The notes: generated by a model from the letters alone, not told the origin. A DNA stretch of 64,000 nt from Lysinibacillus odysseyi 34hs-1 = NBRC 100172 (GCF_001591965.1 NZ_BCVX01000015.1:1-64000), one strand, 5' to 3'; shown: positions 16,347 through 26,646, numbered from the stretch's first letter. A program made the numbers and translations.

Positions 16347-19300
16347 TTACTTATTTGCAGATGCTGGGGGAGGATCAATTTTCTTCTCTTGGATAGTCGA
16401 AATATTATTATACTCATCAATGACTATAAGATAAAGAGTATACCCCTCAACAAAAACGGCATTTGGATTTCCTGAAGTAACTACCGCATCTAACAACTGT
16501 CGGGTACCAGGCGTTTCTACTGTAGCTGAGCCGTAAGCAGAAGAATCTGCACTATTTGAATAGCTGATAATATCTTGTAATGTTTTTGGCTTCTCAGCTC
16601 TACTTGGCAATACTACATAATAGAATTTAGCCTTGCTTCCCATATTTGAGATTGTCGTAACGATATATGCACTGCGGCTAGTTTTTACTCCGCCTGTGCT
16701 AGTCATATTAGATGGATCAAGCTCTGTACCATCAATGACAGCAGAAATGTTTCTATATCTATAGATAGCTTGGTTATATTTATTATCTACAGTATACACA
16801 CTATTCCCCTGTTCATCCTTTACTTTTTCATTGACGGTAATTTTCAGATCCTCATTTTGTACTAAACCTGTTGCCCCTTCTCCCACCTTTAAAATTAACT
16901 CATTTTTTATGTCCTTTGATTTCTCATCTTTTGCATATGCTACATTTGCTACAGTATACGTTTTTGTACCTGTGGAGGACATAATTTCAAAACCGTCAGC
17001 AGGGAAATCTTTAATATTCTCGCTGAACGATAATTTTATATATAAATCATCATTTGATAGACTGACAGAATAGTCTCGTAATGCCTTTATCCCTTCGCTA
17101 TTCATTTCCTTCAGAATTGGCTTAACCTTGTCCGTATATTTAAACGATACTTCATCATTTACGAACTGAAGTTTATTAAAGTCATACACGCCGTCTACTT
17201 TTATCGTTAAATTGTAATCGTGCTTAATTAAGTATTCAATAAATGCCGGGGAAACCTTGGATTGCAGTTTCAGTACCGCTGTACTACTATCTTCTCCCAT
17301 TGTAACAGAACTTACATTTAAAAATTCTCCTGCTAAACCTTCCAACCGATAATTTTCACGTTTGGCCATTGAGGTAGGGTCCATTGGTTCAGAGAATTTG
17401 ATATGGAACTCAAAAGTTTGGACAGTATTCGGTACGTAATTATCCGGATAAAAGAATAATTCATAAGAACTGCTCTTGTCATTAGGATTAACAAAGTATG
17501 ATTTATTTTTTAAAATTTGAGGCTTTTCCTCATCCCGGATATAATCTGCTTGTTTCAGCAAGGAATAGTTCCCATTTCTATCTTGTAATACCATGTAAAT
17601 TTTGTAGCCAGTCTTATTTTTATCAAGGTCATTTTTCGGGTGCAGTAATTGGAAACTGTTTGTCAGTTCATTTGCTGTTCCTTTCCCGAAAAGAACCGTT
17701 TGATTATCTAAAACTATAGGTGTATTAGGCATTTTTGTATTGATATCTACCTTTTTATCATCACCTATTCCTGTTGGCATTTGATAATCCTTAGGGAATA
17801 CTACTTCGGAAATTGTCGGCTCTTTAAATGTGTTAGAAGGTGGAGCACTTTCACTCGGTGCAACCGGAACAATCATATAGTAATATGTTCCTGTAAGTTT
17901 TGTAGTGAACTCCGTTTTTACTAAAGTATTACCATCAGTATTCGTCCCCATATCTTTAGCTTCCAAACTCTCGATTACAGGCTTTGTATTACTTTGATGC
18001 CTGTACGTTGCAACCGATGTACTGGCTCCCTTCAAAATTGCGTTTCCGGCAATATCAGTTACATTTTGTACTGTAACAATCAAGGTATCATTATTTACAA
18101 AGGCTGCCATTGAAGGAATCGTTAATGTAACAACCCTTCCGTTACTTTCCAATTTTGCAGTATAAGGATTTCCTGTTAAGTTACCTGTTCCGCTCAATAT
18201 ATAATTCTTTACATTCTCCGCTGTTTCTTTATCCATCGGTTCACTGAATGTCAATTGAATAACAGTTGGCTCATCTTGTGTACTTCCAACGATTTTGATA
18301 TCTGGACTCACAGTCGGCAGGATGTCATCCAGCTCGCGTGTAGTAAAAATATCGCTTACTACATTTGTCGTTAAATTACCGGAATCATCTTCCATTACCA
18401 TATAGATAACATACTCTGTTAGATGTGTTAATCCACTTATGCGTATGGAATTGCTGCCGGCATTTGCCTTCCCTGTTCCAGATAGGGCCCCTGAGGATTC
18501 CATAACTTCCTTCACTGTAGGTGGAGTTGTATCGGCTACTTTAGGTACTACGCGATAGTAATAGCGACCGCTCTCTGAAGCATTAAATGTGACATCCGCC
18601 CGTTTCCCTCCCGGTAGTGGAAGGGCATCCAGATTCGTAATAACTGGCGGCGTCCCATCCATTGTCGTAAAGTCCTTCGAAACCTTATCCGAATAGTTGC
18701 CTGCCTCATCACTTACTACGACATATAACGTATAATCAGTCATTTCAACGAGACCGGCAATATCAAATGTAGCCTTCAGGTCGGCGCCGATCATTCCCTG
18801 GCCGGATGTTTTAAGGGTTGTTGTCTTGGCATCATCCAGAATTTCACGGATGGAAGGCGGCTTTTCGTCTTTTCTTTTAACCGTGAAATAGTATCTTCCT
18901 TTTTCTGTAGAAGTGATTTGGGCCTTTGCGTTTGTGCCATCGACATCAACTCGCACGATCTGTGCAGCCGGCTCCTCCCAGTCAGGGATGATTGTATCCT
19001 CAATTGGGTCACGGTCGACATCGTTGCCGTTTGGATCTTCAATATCACCGATCTTATCGTTATCTTTAATAAAATCATTGAAGATGTCATTAGGCATTTT
19101 ATTTGGCGGAATAATCACTTTATCAACATAGAAATTATCACCGAGGTCGATTTTGCCCCCTGTATTATCCACGACCAGCAGATTCGCATGGCCTGAGCTG
19201 TTCAGGTAAACATTTTTATAGCTGTTTTTATAGATTTTATTTATATTGCCTACACCGTACATCGTTGTCGCCACATCTGTCTCAATATAAAGTGTGTCGA

Positions 19301-20612
19301 TATTGGCATACACTTCAAATTGGCGGACCCAGCCTCTTACAGTAAGCTGCGGGATTGTCTTTGCTGCTTCTATATGTGTACGGTTTGCTTCAATAATAAG
19401 ACGGCTAACGGAGCAATTCGTGAAGTCTACAAATTTCTCGGTAACCGGCATTTTTTCTACTACATTGCCGCCTGGAAGAATTGGCGGTTTAGTTTCCAAG
19501 TCATGACCACCATCATTGTAGCTTGGGTCATCATCCTCTTCTGTTGTATCCGTCGGTTTTGACCAATCAATAAAGCCGAAGCCGGAGAGACTGGCAACCC
19601 GCAGATTTGACAGCGGGCCCGCTAAATTGCTCAATGTCCGGCGCGGTGCTTCAGTTATTTTTACCTGCCCAGTTATCGTCCAGTTTTTTAAGCGGATATA
19701 ATTCCCCTGAATGGTCAATTCCCCTGTAAATGTAGAATAATTGCCGTCCAAAACAAGGATACGGTTTTTGTTTCCCTCAGCATTTAGTGTCAAAGAAGAA
19801 ATGGATTTCAACGTTTCTCCAATGATCTGCCCTTCTATATGAGCACCTTTCAATGCAGGTGCATTTGTTTCATTGATAAGGTCACGCAGGGAAGCATCCA
19901 CCCGATAGGCAATCCCATTAATATAAACGGAAGAACCCGAGATACTGCTAATCTCTTTTACTGGCTTCACAGCATCGGCTGTTGTATTTTCAGCCCGGTA
20001 GATGAATGTAGCCAGTTGGCCGCGTGTGACAGAGCCGTAAGGGGAATACGTTATTTGTGTTGTTCCTTTTGTAATGCCCAGATCATAAAGTGTTTGTATG
20101 TAAAAACGGTTCGGATTTGACTCGGCAACATCACGGAAATCATGCGTAAGCTTTGTTGACTGCTGAAATTTATAGCCGAGCGTTAAAATCTTTGCCATTT
20201 GATTACGTGTAATGGGCTCGTTCGGCCGGAATGTCTGGTCACTGTAGCCAGTAATAATACCGGCCCCCGCGAGCGCTGCAATGTATTGATAAAAGCCGTT
20301 ACTCGTTGGGACATCACTGAATCTCGGGTTTTTTGGATTTGTCATATTTAGATTCAGTGCCTGTGCCAGCATTTTGGCTGCCTGACCACGTGTGACAGCC
20401 TGATTCGGACGAAATGTGCCGTCTTTATAGCCGCTTATATAACCCCGGTTATATAGTTCAAGTATTGGTTTATAGTTATCTGCTTCAGGATTAAGATCTG
20501 TAAAACCGCTTGCTTTCGTCGGGACAGCCGGCGCTGAGATCGTGATACCGCTTGCTGCAAGGACAGTCGCAACAGCCGCTTTATTTATTTTTTGTAAATT
20601 CCTTTTCTCCAT
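16347..20612 (-). CDS. SLH-domain surface protein with Ig/FN3-like repeats
   Basis: Secreted cell-wall-associated protein of 1421 residues. A signal peptide covers about 1-35 (basic start, hydrophobic core, AxA-like end). Three SLH domains follow (about 36-85, 97-145, 158-205) with GYISGYKDGTFRPNQAVTRG, GIITGYSDQTFRPNEPITRN and a divergent third; they bind pyruvylated wall polymer in this family. After a beta-rich stretch (210-340) and an acidic linker near 355, the rest holds repeated beta domains: a YYY-V-P-type unit near 569, 682, 909 and 1327, usually ended by YTLYVVVSDEAGNYS-like text, and two Ig-like domains with TFSEPMDKET (about 790) and KFSEPMDPTS (about 1075). No LPXTG anchor. AAAGGAG lies before the ATG. 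Its role is structural or adhesive; ligand unknown. Confidence 0.93.
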   Translation of the reverse strand: MEKRNLQKINKAAVATVLAASGITISAPAVPTKASGFTDLNPEADNYKPILELYNRGYISGYKDGTFRPNQAVTRGQAAKMLAQALNLNMTNPKNPRFSDVPTSNGFYQYIAALAGAGIITGYSDQTFRPNEPITRNQMAKILTLGYKFQQSTKLTHDFRDVAESNPNRFYIQTLYDLGITKGTTQITYSPYGSVTRGQLATFIYRAENTTADAVKPVKEISSISGSSVYINGIAYRVDASLRDLINETNAPALKGAHIEGQIIGETLKSISSLTLNAEGNKNRILVLDGNYSTFTGELTIQGNYIRLKNWTITGQVKITEAPRRTLSNLAGPLSNLRVASLSGFGFIDWSKPTDTTEEDDDPSYNDGGHDLETKPPILPGGNVVEKMPVTEKFVDFTNCSVSRLIIEANRTHIEAAKTIPQLTVRGWVRQFEVYANIDTLYIETDVATTMYGVGNINKIYKNSYKNVYLNSSGHANLLVVDNTGGKIDLGDNFYVDKVIIPPNKMPNDIFNDFIKDNDKIGDIEDPNGNDVDRDPIEDTIIPDWEEPAAQIVRVDVDGTNAKAQITSTEKGRYYFTVKRKDEKPPSIREILDDAKTTTLKTSGQGMIGADLKATFDIAGLVEMTDYTLYVVVSDEAGNYSDKVSKDFTTMDGTPPVITNLDALPLPGGKRADVTFNASESGRYYYRVVPKVADTTPPTVKEVMESSGALSGTGKANAGSNSIRISGLTHLTEYVIYMVMEDDSGNLTTNVVSDIFTTRELDDILPTVSPDIKIVGSTQDEPTVIQLTFSEPMDKETAENVKNYILSGTGNLTGNPYTAKLESNGRVVTLTIPSMAAFVNNDTLIVTVQNVTDIAGNAILKGASTSVATYRHQSNTKPVIESLEAKDMGTNTDGNTLVKTEFTTKLTGTYYYMIVPVAPSESAPPSNTFKEPTISEVVFPKDYQMPTGIGDDKKVDINTKMPNTPIVLDNQTVLFGKGTANELTNSFQLLHPKNDLDKNKTGYKIYMVLQDRNGNYSLLKQADYIRDEEKPQILKNKSYFVNPNDKSSSYELFFYPDNYVPNTVQTFEFHIKFSEPMDPTSMAKRENYRLEGLAGEFLNVSSVTMGEDSSTAVLKLQSKVSPAFIEYLIKHDYNLTIKVDGVYDFNKLQFVNDEVSFKYTDKVKPILKEMNSEGIKALRDYSVSLSNDDLYIKLSFSENIKDFPADGFEIMSSTGTKTYTVANVAYAKDEKSKDIKNELILKVGEGATGLVQNEDLKITVNEKVKDEQGNSVYTVDNKYNQAIYRYRNISAVIDGTELDPSNMTSTGGVKTSRSAYIVTTISNMGSKAKFYYVVLPSRAEKPKTLQDIISYSNSADSSAYGSATVETPGTRQLLDAVVTSGNPNAVFVEGYTLYLIVIDEYNNISTIQEKKIDPPPASANK

Positions 20613-20941
20613 AGGGGTAACGCTCCTTTCAAGTACGAGAAATCATCTATTATCAACCATTATCATTTATTGTCTATAGTACCTATATCGGTTGGAGCCT
20701 TCTAAAAATTGATAAAGAATTGGAAGAAAAGGATGACAGAGTAAAAGCGCCATGTGAGAGAAGGTTCAGGAACACAGCCTTCAATATCAAAATACGGGAC
20801 TTGAGGAAGGGATAGCTGTCGGGTACGCTGCTTTTTGGGAAACGGGAGTGCCTCCTACTTCTACTAGCGGAGGTTTGAAAAATTATTTATATATAAAAAG
20901 CGTCCTTTTTTTCTTATTAACTTTCCGGTGAATATATAAAA
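20613..20941. other. Intergenic region with unexplained open frame
   Basis: A plus-strand stretch 20758-20931 is open for 57 codons and includes LEEGIAVGYAAFWETGVPP, which looks protein-like, but it has no start or ribosome site and I do not recognise it. Possibly a gene fragment. Confidence 0.2.
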
Positions 20942-20982
20942 GGCTGCCAAAGAGTCATTATTCACCTGACACTTGGACAGCC
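20942..20982 (-). terminator. Terminator of MFS gene
   Basis: Imperfect long hairpin with GGCTG / CAGCC ends; TTTTATATA follows on the minus strand. Confidence 0.7.
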
Positions 20983-20998
20983 CTTATATTTTATTCCA

Positions 20999-22171
20999 TC
21001 ATACAGTTTTCTCTTTTGGATTTTTCCAAAACATCGCCATTACCAGGCCAAGAATAATCACAACTGTACCGAAATAGAACGGATAGTTAATATCGATATC
21101 GAACATAATACCGCCAATAATCGGACCAAATACATTTGCAAGCGACGTAAAGAATGAGTTCATCCCTCCGACAAACCCTTGCTCACTTCCTGCAATGCGT
21201 GATAAATACGTTGTCACAGCTGGGCGAATTAAATCAAATCCGATAAATACTGTAAACGTCACGGCCATAATCATCCAATACGAATTGACAAATGTTAATG
21301 CCAGCACCAATATCGCCGAAAGGCCTAAACTAAGACGGATTAAATTAATTTCCCCAAGTGCCTTCATCAGCGGATCAAAGAGTGCCACTTGGAAAATGGC
21401 TCCTAAAATCGCACCACCCGTAATTGCGATTGCAATATCGGTTGGCTTAAACGCAAACTTATGGTCGGCAAATAGTGAAAAGAACGACTCAAATGCCGCC
21501 AGGCCAAACGATGCAACGAAAATAACGATAAAAGCGATTAAAAACTTCGGCATAAGAATTTTACCCAGGCTGCTCTTACCTGTCATTTCCGACTCTGTAA
21601 GCAGCTCCTCCTGACGCTGCGGCTCACTCAGCAGCAACATCGATAAGATAGCCGCCAAGACCCCGAGTACCCCAGCTGTATAAAATGGCACACGCGTCCC
21701 GATATCTGCCAGAAAGCCACCGATCCCCGGACCGATAATAAACCCTGTGCTAATCGCAGCCGACATATAGCCGAGCGCTTTTGGGCGTGTTTCAAGCGTC
21801 GTAATATCTGCAATGAACGCCGTCGCGGCTGGCATGATAAATGCCGCACTGACGCCTCCTAAAATACGTGAAATAAACAACACTTCAATCGTTTTCCCCA
21901 TCCCAAATAAAAATTCAGAAAAGCCGAAAACGAACAAGCCTAATACAATCATAACTTTACGACCAAAACGGTCGACCGCTTTTCCTGAAAACGGCGAAAC
22001 AATTAATTGTGTTAACGCAAACGCCGCCGTTAAATAGCCGACAACTTTCCCGCTAATATGGAGCTCATTCATAAGCGTAGGCAGTACTGGAATTACGAGG
22101 CCGATTCCTAAAAACGCAATAAATAAGTTCATCAATAGCAGGCTGAGCGTTAATTTTTCCTTTTTCTCCAT
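20999..22171 (-). CDS. MFS multidrug efflux transporter (Bmr/NorA/TetA-like)
   Basis: Proton-coupled exporter of 390 residues with 12 predicted helices. Motif A FSGKAVDRFGRKVMI lies after helix 2, and helix 5 carries the antiporter motif GPGIGGFLADIG. This is the DHA1 drug-efflux pattern. It follows a MerR-family gene and is preceded by a promoter with the unusual 19-base spacer and dyad that MerR activators need, so drug-induced activation is likely. AGAGG precedes the ATG. Confidence 0.92.
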   Translation of the reverse strand: MEKKEKLTLSLLLMNLFIAFLGIGLVIPVLPTLMNELHISGKVVGYLTAAFALTQLIVSPFSGKAVDRFGRKVMIVLGLFVFGFSEFLFGMGKTIEVLFISRILGGVSAAFIMPAATAFIADITTLETRPKALGYMSAAISTGFIIGPGIGGFLADIGTRVPFYTAGVLGVLAAILSMLLLSEPQRQEELLTESEMTGKSSLGKILMPKFLIAFIVIFVASFGLAAFESFFSLFADHKFAFKPTDIAIAITGGAILGAIFQVALFDPLMKALGEINLIRLSLGLSAILVLALTFVNSYWMIMAVTFTVFIGFDLIRPAVTTYLSRIAGSEQGFVGGMNSFFTSLANVFGPIIGGIMFDIDINYPFYFGTVVIILGLVMAMFWKNPKEKTV

Positions 22172-22207
22172 GTTGAAAACCTCTACTTCTCTTTCAGTCT
22201 ATTCCAT

Positions 22208-22238
22208 AGCATAAACCCTACAGTAACTGTAAGGTCAA
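22208..22238 (-). promoter_or_regulatory. MerR-type promoter with 19-bp spacer and dyad
   Basis: On the minus strand TTGACC (22233-22238), 19-base spacer, TATGCT (22208-22213). The spacer carries the dyad CCTTACAGTTACTGTAGGG. Overlong spacers with a central dyad are the mark of MerR-activated promoters such as Bacillus bmr. Confidence 0.8.
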
Positions 22239-22255
22239 CTAGCTTGCTCTTCGCT

Positions 22256-23083
22256 TTAAAGGATTTTTACTTTTAATTCAACAACATAGCTTGACAGCTC
22301 CTCTGCTGAATAATTGTTTGGCATAAATACCTCATATACTACGGATTGAGGATACTTCACATAAGCTTCCAACTGCTTATACGCCTGAAAATAAGCCAAT
22401 TCATTAAATTCAAAAGCAATACAAGCATATCTCCCGGCGGGCATCCTCAATACTTCGACATCTTTATTCAACATCTCTAAATAGCGCTCCGTTAATAGCG
22501 GCGTAAAAAAGTAGTCGTAATAGATTTCCTCAATCCTCGCATAGGGCTTTAGCGGATAAATACCGCCATACCTGCTGTTCATCACACTGCCTCCACGCTC
22601 TACCGTTTTAATGAGTGAACTAAAATATTTGTCAGGCACATCTAAAATGTTGACGCCCTTAGTTTTGATTGCAAGCAAGCGCTGACTTGCCACTTCCATT
22701 TCATACACTTTATTATAGGCTGGAATAGTAATTTGCTCCTCAAGCAGCTTTTTCGTTTTTAAAAGTGTTTGCTGCACCTCAAGCATTCGCTTTACCTTTT
22801 TCTCGACAATCTGCTCCTGCTCTGTTAAGAATCCGTAGAGTTGTTCAGGTGTCAATGATTGTGCCTTCTTAATATGTTCAAGCGACGTACCGATGTATTT
22901 AAGCGATTTAATTAAATCGAGTTTATAAATTTGTGACTCGCTATAATAACGGTAATTTGTTACCGAATCAACGTATAGCGGTTTGAATAAACCAATTTGG
23001 TCGTAATAATGTAATGTACGAATCGGCAAATTTGTAATTTTTGACATTTCGCCAATTGTTAAGTAACGCACTTGTTCCTCCAT
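22256..23083 (-). CDS. MerR family activator with GyrI-like effector domain (BmrR-like)
   Basis: Transcription activator of 275 residues. N-terminal winged helix (about 6-75) with TIGEMSKITNLPIRTLHYYDQIGLFKP, then a long coiled dimer helix (80-118), then a C-terminal drug-binding GyrI-like domain (about 125-275) with aromatic-rich text and YEVFMPNN at its end. The architecture is that of BmrR. The MFS gene lies 84 bases downstream with a MerR-type promoter between, so this gene most likely activates that pump on drug binding. Confidence 0.9.
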   Translation of the reverse strand: MEEQVRYLTIGEMSKITNLPIRTLHYYDQIGLFKPLYVDSVTNYRYYSESQIYKLDLIKSLKYIGTSLEHIKKAQSLTPEQLYGFLTEQEQIVEKKVKRMLEVQQTLLKTKKLLEEQITIPAYNKVYEMEVASQRLLAIKTKGVNILDVPDKYFSSLIKTVERGGSVMNSRYGGIYPLKPYARIEEIYYDYFFTPLLTERYLEMLNKDVEVLRMPAGRYACIAFEFNELAYFQAYKQLEAYVKYPQSVVYEVFMPNNYSAEELSSYVVELKVKIL

Positions 23084-23116
23084 AATCGCACCTCAACATT
23101 TTTTGCTTATTATAAC

Positions 23117-23150
23117 AAAAAAGGCATCCAAGGTTGTTTTTGGATACCTT
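23117..23150 (-). terminator. Terminator of acyl-CoA synthetase gene
   Basis: AAGGTATCCAA / TTGGATGCCTT stem on the minus strand, followed by TTTT; about 105 bases beyond the stop codon. Confidence 0.75.
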
Positions 23151-23258
23151 CTTTAATCGAAATTAAAGGGGAATAATAATTACCTCTAACTATTTATCAA
23201 GTGGCAGTGTGTTCTCTGAAAGATTTTTAAACTTCCGGGTACTCACCGCCTACGATTT

Positions 23259-24770
23259 TTATAAATATAGCTGTACACTTCTCAACTCGCCTTTCAACAC
23301 TTTGCCAACAGTATTTTTCGGCAGCCTTTCCATAAAAATAATTTCCTTTACAACCTTATAGGCAGCTAATTCCTGTCTGCAAAAGTCCATCAGCTCCTCA
23401 GCAGTGGCAGCCGCCTGTTTTTTGAGCTCAATATAAGCCTGTGGAACTTCCCCAAAATAAGCATCCGGCACACCAATGACAGCAGCCTGTTCAACGGCCG
23501 GATGCCTCATAAGCACAGCTTCGATTTCTGCGCTATAGATTTTTTCTCCATTGCTGATAATAATATCTTTCAGCCGGCCTACCAAATACAAAAAGCCTTC
23601 CTCATCGACATGCCCGATATCCCCTGTATAATACCAACCGTCCTTTAAGACTTTGTTTGTTTCTTCTTCATTTTCGTAATAGCCGAGAAATGTCTGCGGT
23701 CCCCGGCATATCACTTCCCCGTTTTCATATGGAGGCAGCACCTTGCCTGTTTCCAGCGAGATGATCTTCATTTCACTGTACATGACATGTTTACCCTTCG
23801 AACCATATTTCCCGGCATCAAACTCGCTGCGCCAAATTGTCAGGCTTCCTGTATACTCAGTCAATCCATATACTTGCTGGACAGGAATGCCAAACTGCTT
23901 GAATACAAGAATGATTTGCTGCGGGACACTCGCTGCTCCGCAAGTAATCGCCCGAAGTGTGGATAAATTCGGCTTCATAATATCAAAGGTCTTGATAAGG
24001 GAAGCAAGCATTTCCGGTACTGACATCATATTACTAATACGCTCTTTCTCGATAATACGCCATGCAGCAATCGGCTCAAACTCTTCCATCAGAATGGCTG
24101 TTGCTCCAGTATGAATCGTCGTAATAAGCGGAACAAGTCCTGCAATATGAAACATGGGGACGACAAGCAGGAATCGATCTGTCTCCCATAAGGTAATGGT
24201 AGAAGAAAGCCCTACAGCCGAAGCAAGCAAATTATGATGCGACAGCATGGCACCCTTTGGCTTGCCGGTCGTACCTGATGTATACATTATTAAAATCGGC
24301 TCATCATCAAATGTGGCATATGTGGGCTCATGCAGAGGATAAAATTGTACGATATGAGAAATAAGATATTCCCCAGTATTGCCTTTATTAGATAAATAAT
24401 AAGGAATAGCAGTTTCAGCTTTAGTCTGCTCAATCACACTTTTAAGTCCTGCATCATATACTACCGCTTTTACCCTGCTATGATTAAAAATATCTGTCAT
24501 TTCCTGTGCCCGGAGCCTGCAGTTCACAACGACAGAGATGACACCGATTTTCGCCGCCCCAAAAAAGGAAGCAATAAAGTCTTCATTATTTTTACATACG
24601 ATCGCTATTTTTTCCCCCGGTTTAAAGCCTTTCGCCAAAAGGAAATGTGCGAGTGCATTGGCACGGCTATTTATCTCTGCAAAAGTAAAGCGCACATCAT
24701 TTGAAACGAACCCCTCTTTTTCCCCTAATAAGTTTGCCCGATCAGTTAACATTTTCCCAATGTTAAACAT
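23259..24770 (-). CDS. AMP-binding acyl-CoA synthetase
   Basis: Adenylate-forming enzyme of 503 residues joining a carboxylic acid to CoA via an acyl-AMP. Motifs: P-loop MYTSGTTGKPKGAMLSHHN near 175-193, VYGLTEYTGS (A5), the A7 motif YYTGDIGHVDEEGFLYLVGR and A8 KDIIISNGEKIYSAEIE, and the catalytic Lys in PKNTVGKVLKGEL near the C-terminus. Resembles medium/long-chain FadD-like ligases; substrate unclear. ATG 24770 is chosen because GGGGTGG lies just before it; the longer frame from 24815 has no ribosome site. Single-gene unit. Confidence 0.92.
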   Translation of the reverse strand: MFNIGKMLTDRANLLGEKEGFVSNDVRFTFAEINSRANALAHFLLAKGFKPGEKIAIVCKNNEDFIASFFGAAKIGVISVVVNCRLRAQEMTDIFNHSRVKAVVYDAGLKSVIEQTKAETAIPYYLSNKGNTGEYLISHIVQFYPLHEPTYATFDDEPILIMYTSGTTGKPKGAMLSHHNLLASAVGLSSTITLWETDRFLLVVPMFHIAGLVPLITTIHTGATAILMEEFEPIAAWRIIEKERISNMMSVPEMLASLIKTFDIMKPNLSTLRAITCGAASVPQQIILVFKQFGIPVQQVYGLTEYTGSLTIWRSEFDAGKYGSKGKHVMYSEMKIISLETGKVLPPYENGEVICRGPQTFLGYYENEEETNKVLKDGWYYTGDIGHVDEEGFLYLVGRLKDIIISNGEKIYSAEIEAVLMRHPAVEQAAVIGVPDAYFGEVPQAYIELKKQAAATAEELMDFCRQELAAYKVVKEIIFMERLPKNTVGKVLKGELRSVQLYL

Positions 24771-25323
24771 AGTTCTTCCACCCCATCCCCTATTTCTATG
24801 AGCATGTCCCCTCACTTCACTAATTTCTTATTCAGTCAATTTAAATACCATAATTTTCAACTTAACTTTAACAAACACGACATTTTATGTAAATACATGA
24901 TTTTTTAACTAAAAAATACAATATTATTTTCTAAAAATAAGAGATCTGTTTTACGTGAGAGGGTCTATATGCATACAAATAAAAGGAATAGCGAGCGAAA
25001 TGAAAAAATAGCAAAAAACCCATAGTATTTTTACTTCACCGCCCAGAAAATTAATAAATTGGAGCCGTTACGTTCCTTTTTGTTTACTTTATTAAAATAG
25101 TTTAAATATAAAAAAGTTTTTAGGAAAGTTACATTTTCCCCTCTTACATACTCGTACCAAAGAACTCTTCACCCCCCTCTTCCTTTAGATCCAATATTTC
25201 AATTTATTTTAGATAAAAAGTATGTGATGAGGATAAATTTAGAGTCTTTCGAACTATTTAAAGAGCATGAAAAAAGTACGAAAAATACTATGAAAAAGTA
25301 CACAGGAAAGAGGACTCCGGAAA
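24771..25323. other. Intergenic region, nothing recognised
   Basis: AT-rich DNA between divergent genes. I found no gene, repeat or recognisable riboswitch here; promoters for both genes must lie inside. Confidence 0.4.
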
Positions 25324-26493
25324 ATGAAGAAACCTACAGCAGTGATGACCATCGTCGCTTCTCTATTGTTTATCGCTCTATTCACTGAAGTGGCTGCGGC
25401 TAAAACGTGGCCAAGCTTTTCTAATGTCGAACTTAATAAAGAATGGAAAGTGACATTTAACCGGGATATCGATCCCCGTTCTATTGACCGGAATGTCTAT
25501 ATGTCAAAAGGCTCCACTAAAGTTGCTATCGCTACCTCTGTGTCCGGTAATATTTTGACGGTGAAGCCTACAGAGCAGCTCTCGTACTCCTCTGACTATC
25601 AATTAGTTGTGTCGCCGAACATTACGGACTTAAACGGGAAGGTCATGAATGAAGCTGTAACCGTCTTATTCACAACTGTAAACGTCCCTTCCCAACCGGC
25701 TTATAAAACTTTTGAATCAGAATATGACATGACATGGAATATGATGAGTGAGGATTATAAGGAATTCTATTTAATTGGACGGACAGCTAGTGAAGAAACA
25801 GGAGGATATGAAACAAGGAGCGGGCAATCAGCCTTTGGTATTACCGTAGGAGCTAACCGGACAGATGTAGAGAAAAAATACGGTGAACCTATCCATTATA
25901 TCTCAAAGGATAGAGTAAATTACACGCAAAATTACAAAGATAGCAATGGCAACAAAACAAGCGGCACATACGTCATCGGTGACTACTATGTAACATTTTT
26001 CTATGATATACATAAAAGTAATATCGTCCGCTCTATCACTTGGGTGAAAAAGACAACTGAAGCAACAAAGCCTGGGTTTTTCCGGACAGCTACTACCAAT
26101 GCCTACCGTGACTCTCTAGAAGAGATGATGGTGCATTTGATCAATCAGACACGTGTAGCAGAGGGGCTGCACCCGTTAATCTATACACCCCAGCATAATG
26201 ACATTGGTCGTAAGCATAGTGCAGATATGGCCATGAACAATTATTTCAGCCACACGGACCCCGATGGGAATACTGCACTTAGACGTATGCAGGCGGGCGG
26301 ATTAATGTTTAGCTGGTATGGGGAAAACTTAGCATACGGACAGTATAGTGCGATTTATGCACATGAGGCATTGATGAACTCCAAAGGGCATCGGGATAAT
26401 ATACTAAGGGAAAATTTCACGCACGTTTTAGTAGGGGTGGCATTTAATAGTAAAGGGGCCCCTTACTTTACTATCAATTTTTACAGGCAGTAA
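25324..26493 (+). CDS. Secreted CAP/SCP-domain protein (YkwD-like) with Ig-like domain
   Basis: Exported protein of 389 residues. Signal peptide about 1-26 ending AAA. Residues 28-118 form an SbsA-type Ig-like (Big_5) domain with WKVTFNRDIDPRSID and LSYSSDYQLVVSPNITD. Residues about 130-245 form the CAP-associated domain (GQSAFGITVGANRTDVEKKY), and 265-389 the CAP domain with HSADMAMNNYFSHTDPDG, FSWYGENLAYG and SKGHRDNILRENFTHVLVG, carrying the conserved His and Glu residues. Family members act outside the cell; activity is not settled. GGAAAATG context with GACTCCGG upstream is a weak ribosome site. Confidence 0.92.
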   Translation: MKKPTAVMTIVASLLFIALFTEVAAAKTWPSFSNVELNKEWKVTFNRDIDPRSIDRNVYMSKGSTKVAIATSVSGNILTVKPTEQLSYSSDYQLVVSPNITDLNGKVMNEAVTVLFTTVNVPSQPAYKTFESEYDMTWNMMSEDYKEFYLIGRTASEETGGYETRSGQSAFGITVGANRTDVEKKYGEPIHYISKDRVNYTQNYKDSNGNKTSGTYVIGDYYVTFFYDIHKSNIVRSITWVKKTTEATKPGFFRTATTNAYRDSLEEMMVHLINQTRVAEGLHPLIYTPQHNDIGRKHSADMAMNNYFSHTDPDGNTALRRMQAGGLMFSWYGENLAYGQYSAIYAHEALMNSKGHRDNILRENFTHVLVGVAFNSKGAPYFTINFYRQ

Positions 26494-26501
26494 CAATTAA
26501 G

Positions 26502-26537
26502 CCTGGCGGAAGCAGCATTTCTTCTGCCGGGTTTTTT
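26502..26537 (+). terminator. Terminator of CAP gene
   Basis: CCTGGCGGAAG / CTTCTGCCGGG stem followed by TTTTTT. Confidence 0.85.
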
Positions 26538-26646
26538 GTTTTTCACATCTCTATTTAAAAGAGAATAATGGGAAACTTCAATGCAGCAGAACTAAAAAAA
26601 GAGCCATACGAAAAATATCCGTGTAGCGTGCATAGTAGGAGTGTCT

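Noticed and set aside
20758-20931. Open frame with protein-like text (AVGYAAFWETGVPP)
   Set aside because: No start or ribosome site and no recognised family; kept only as a note in the intergenic entry.
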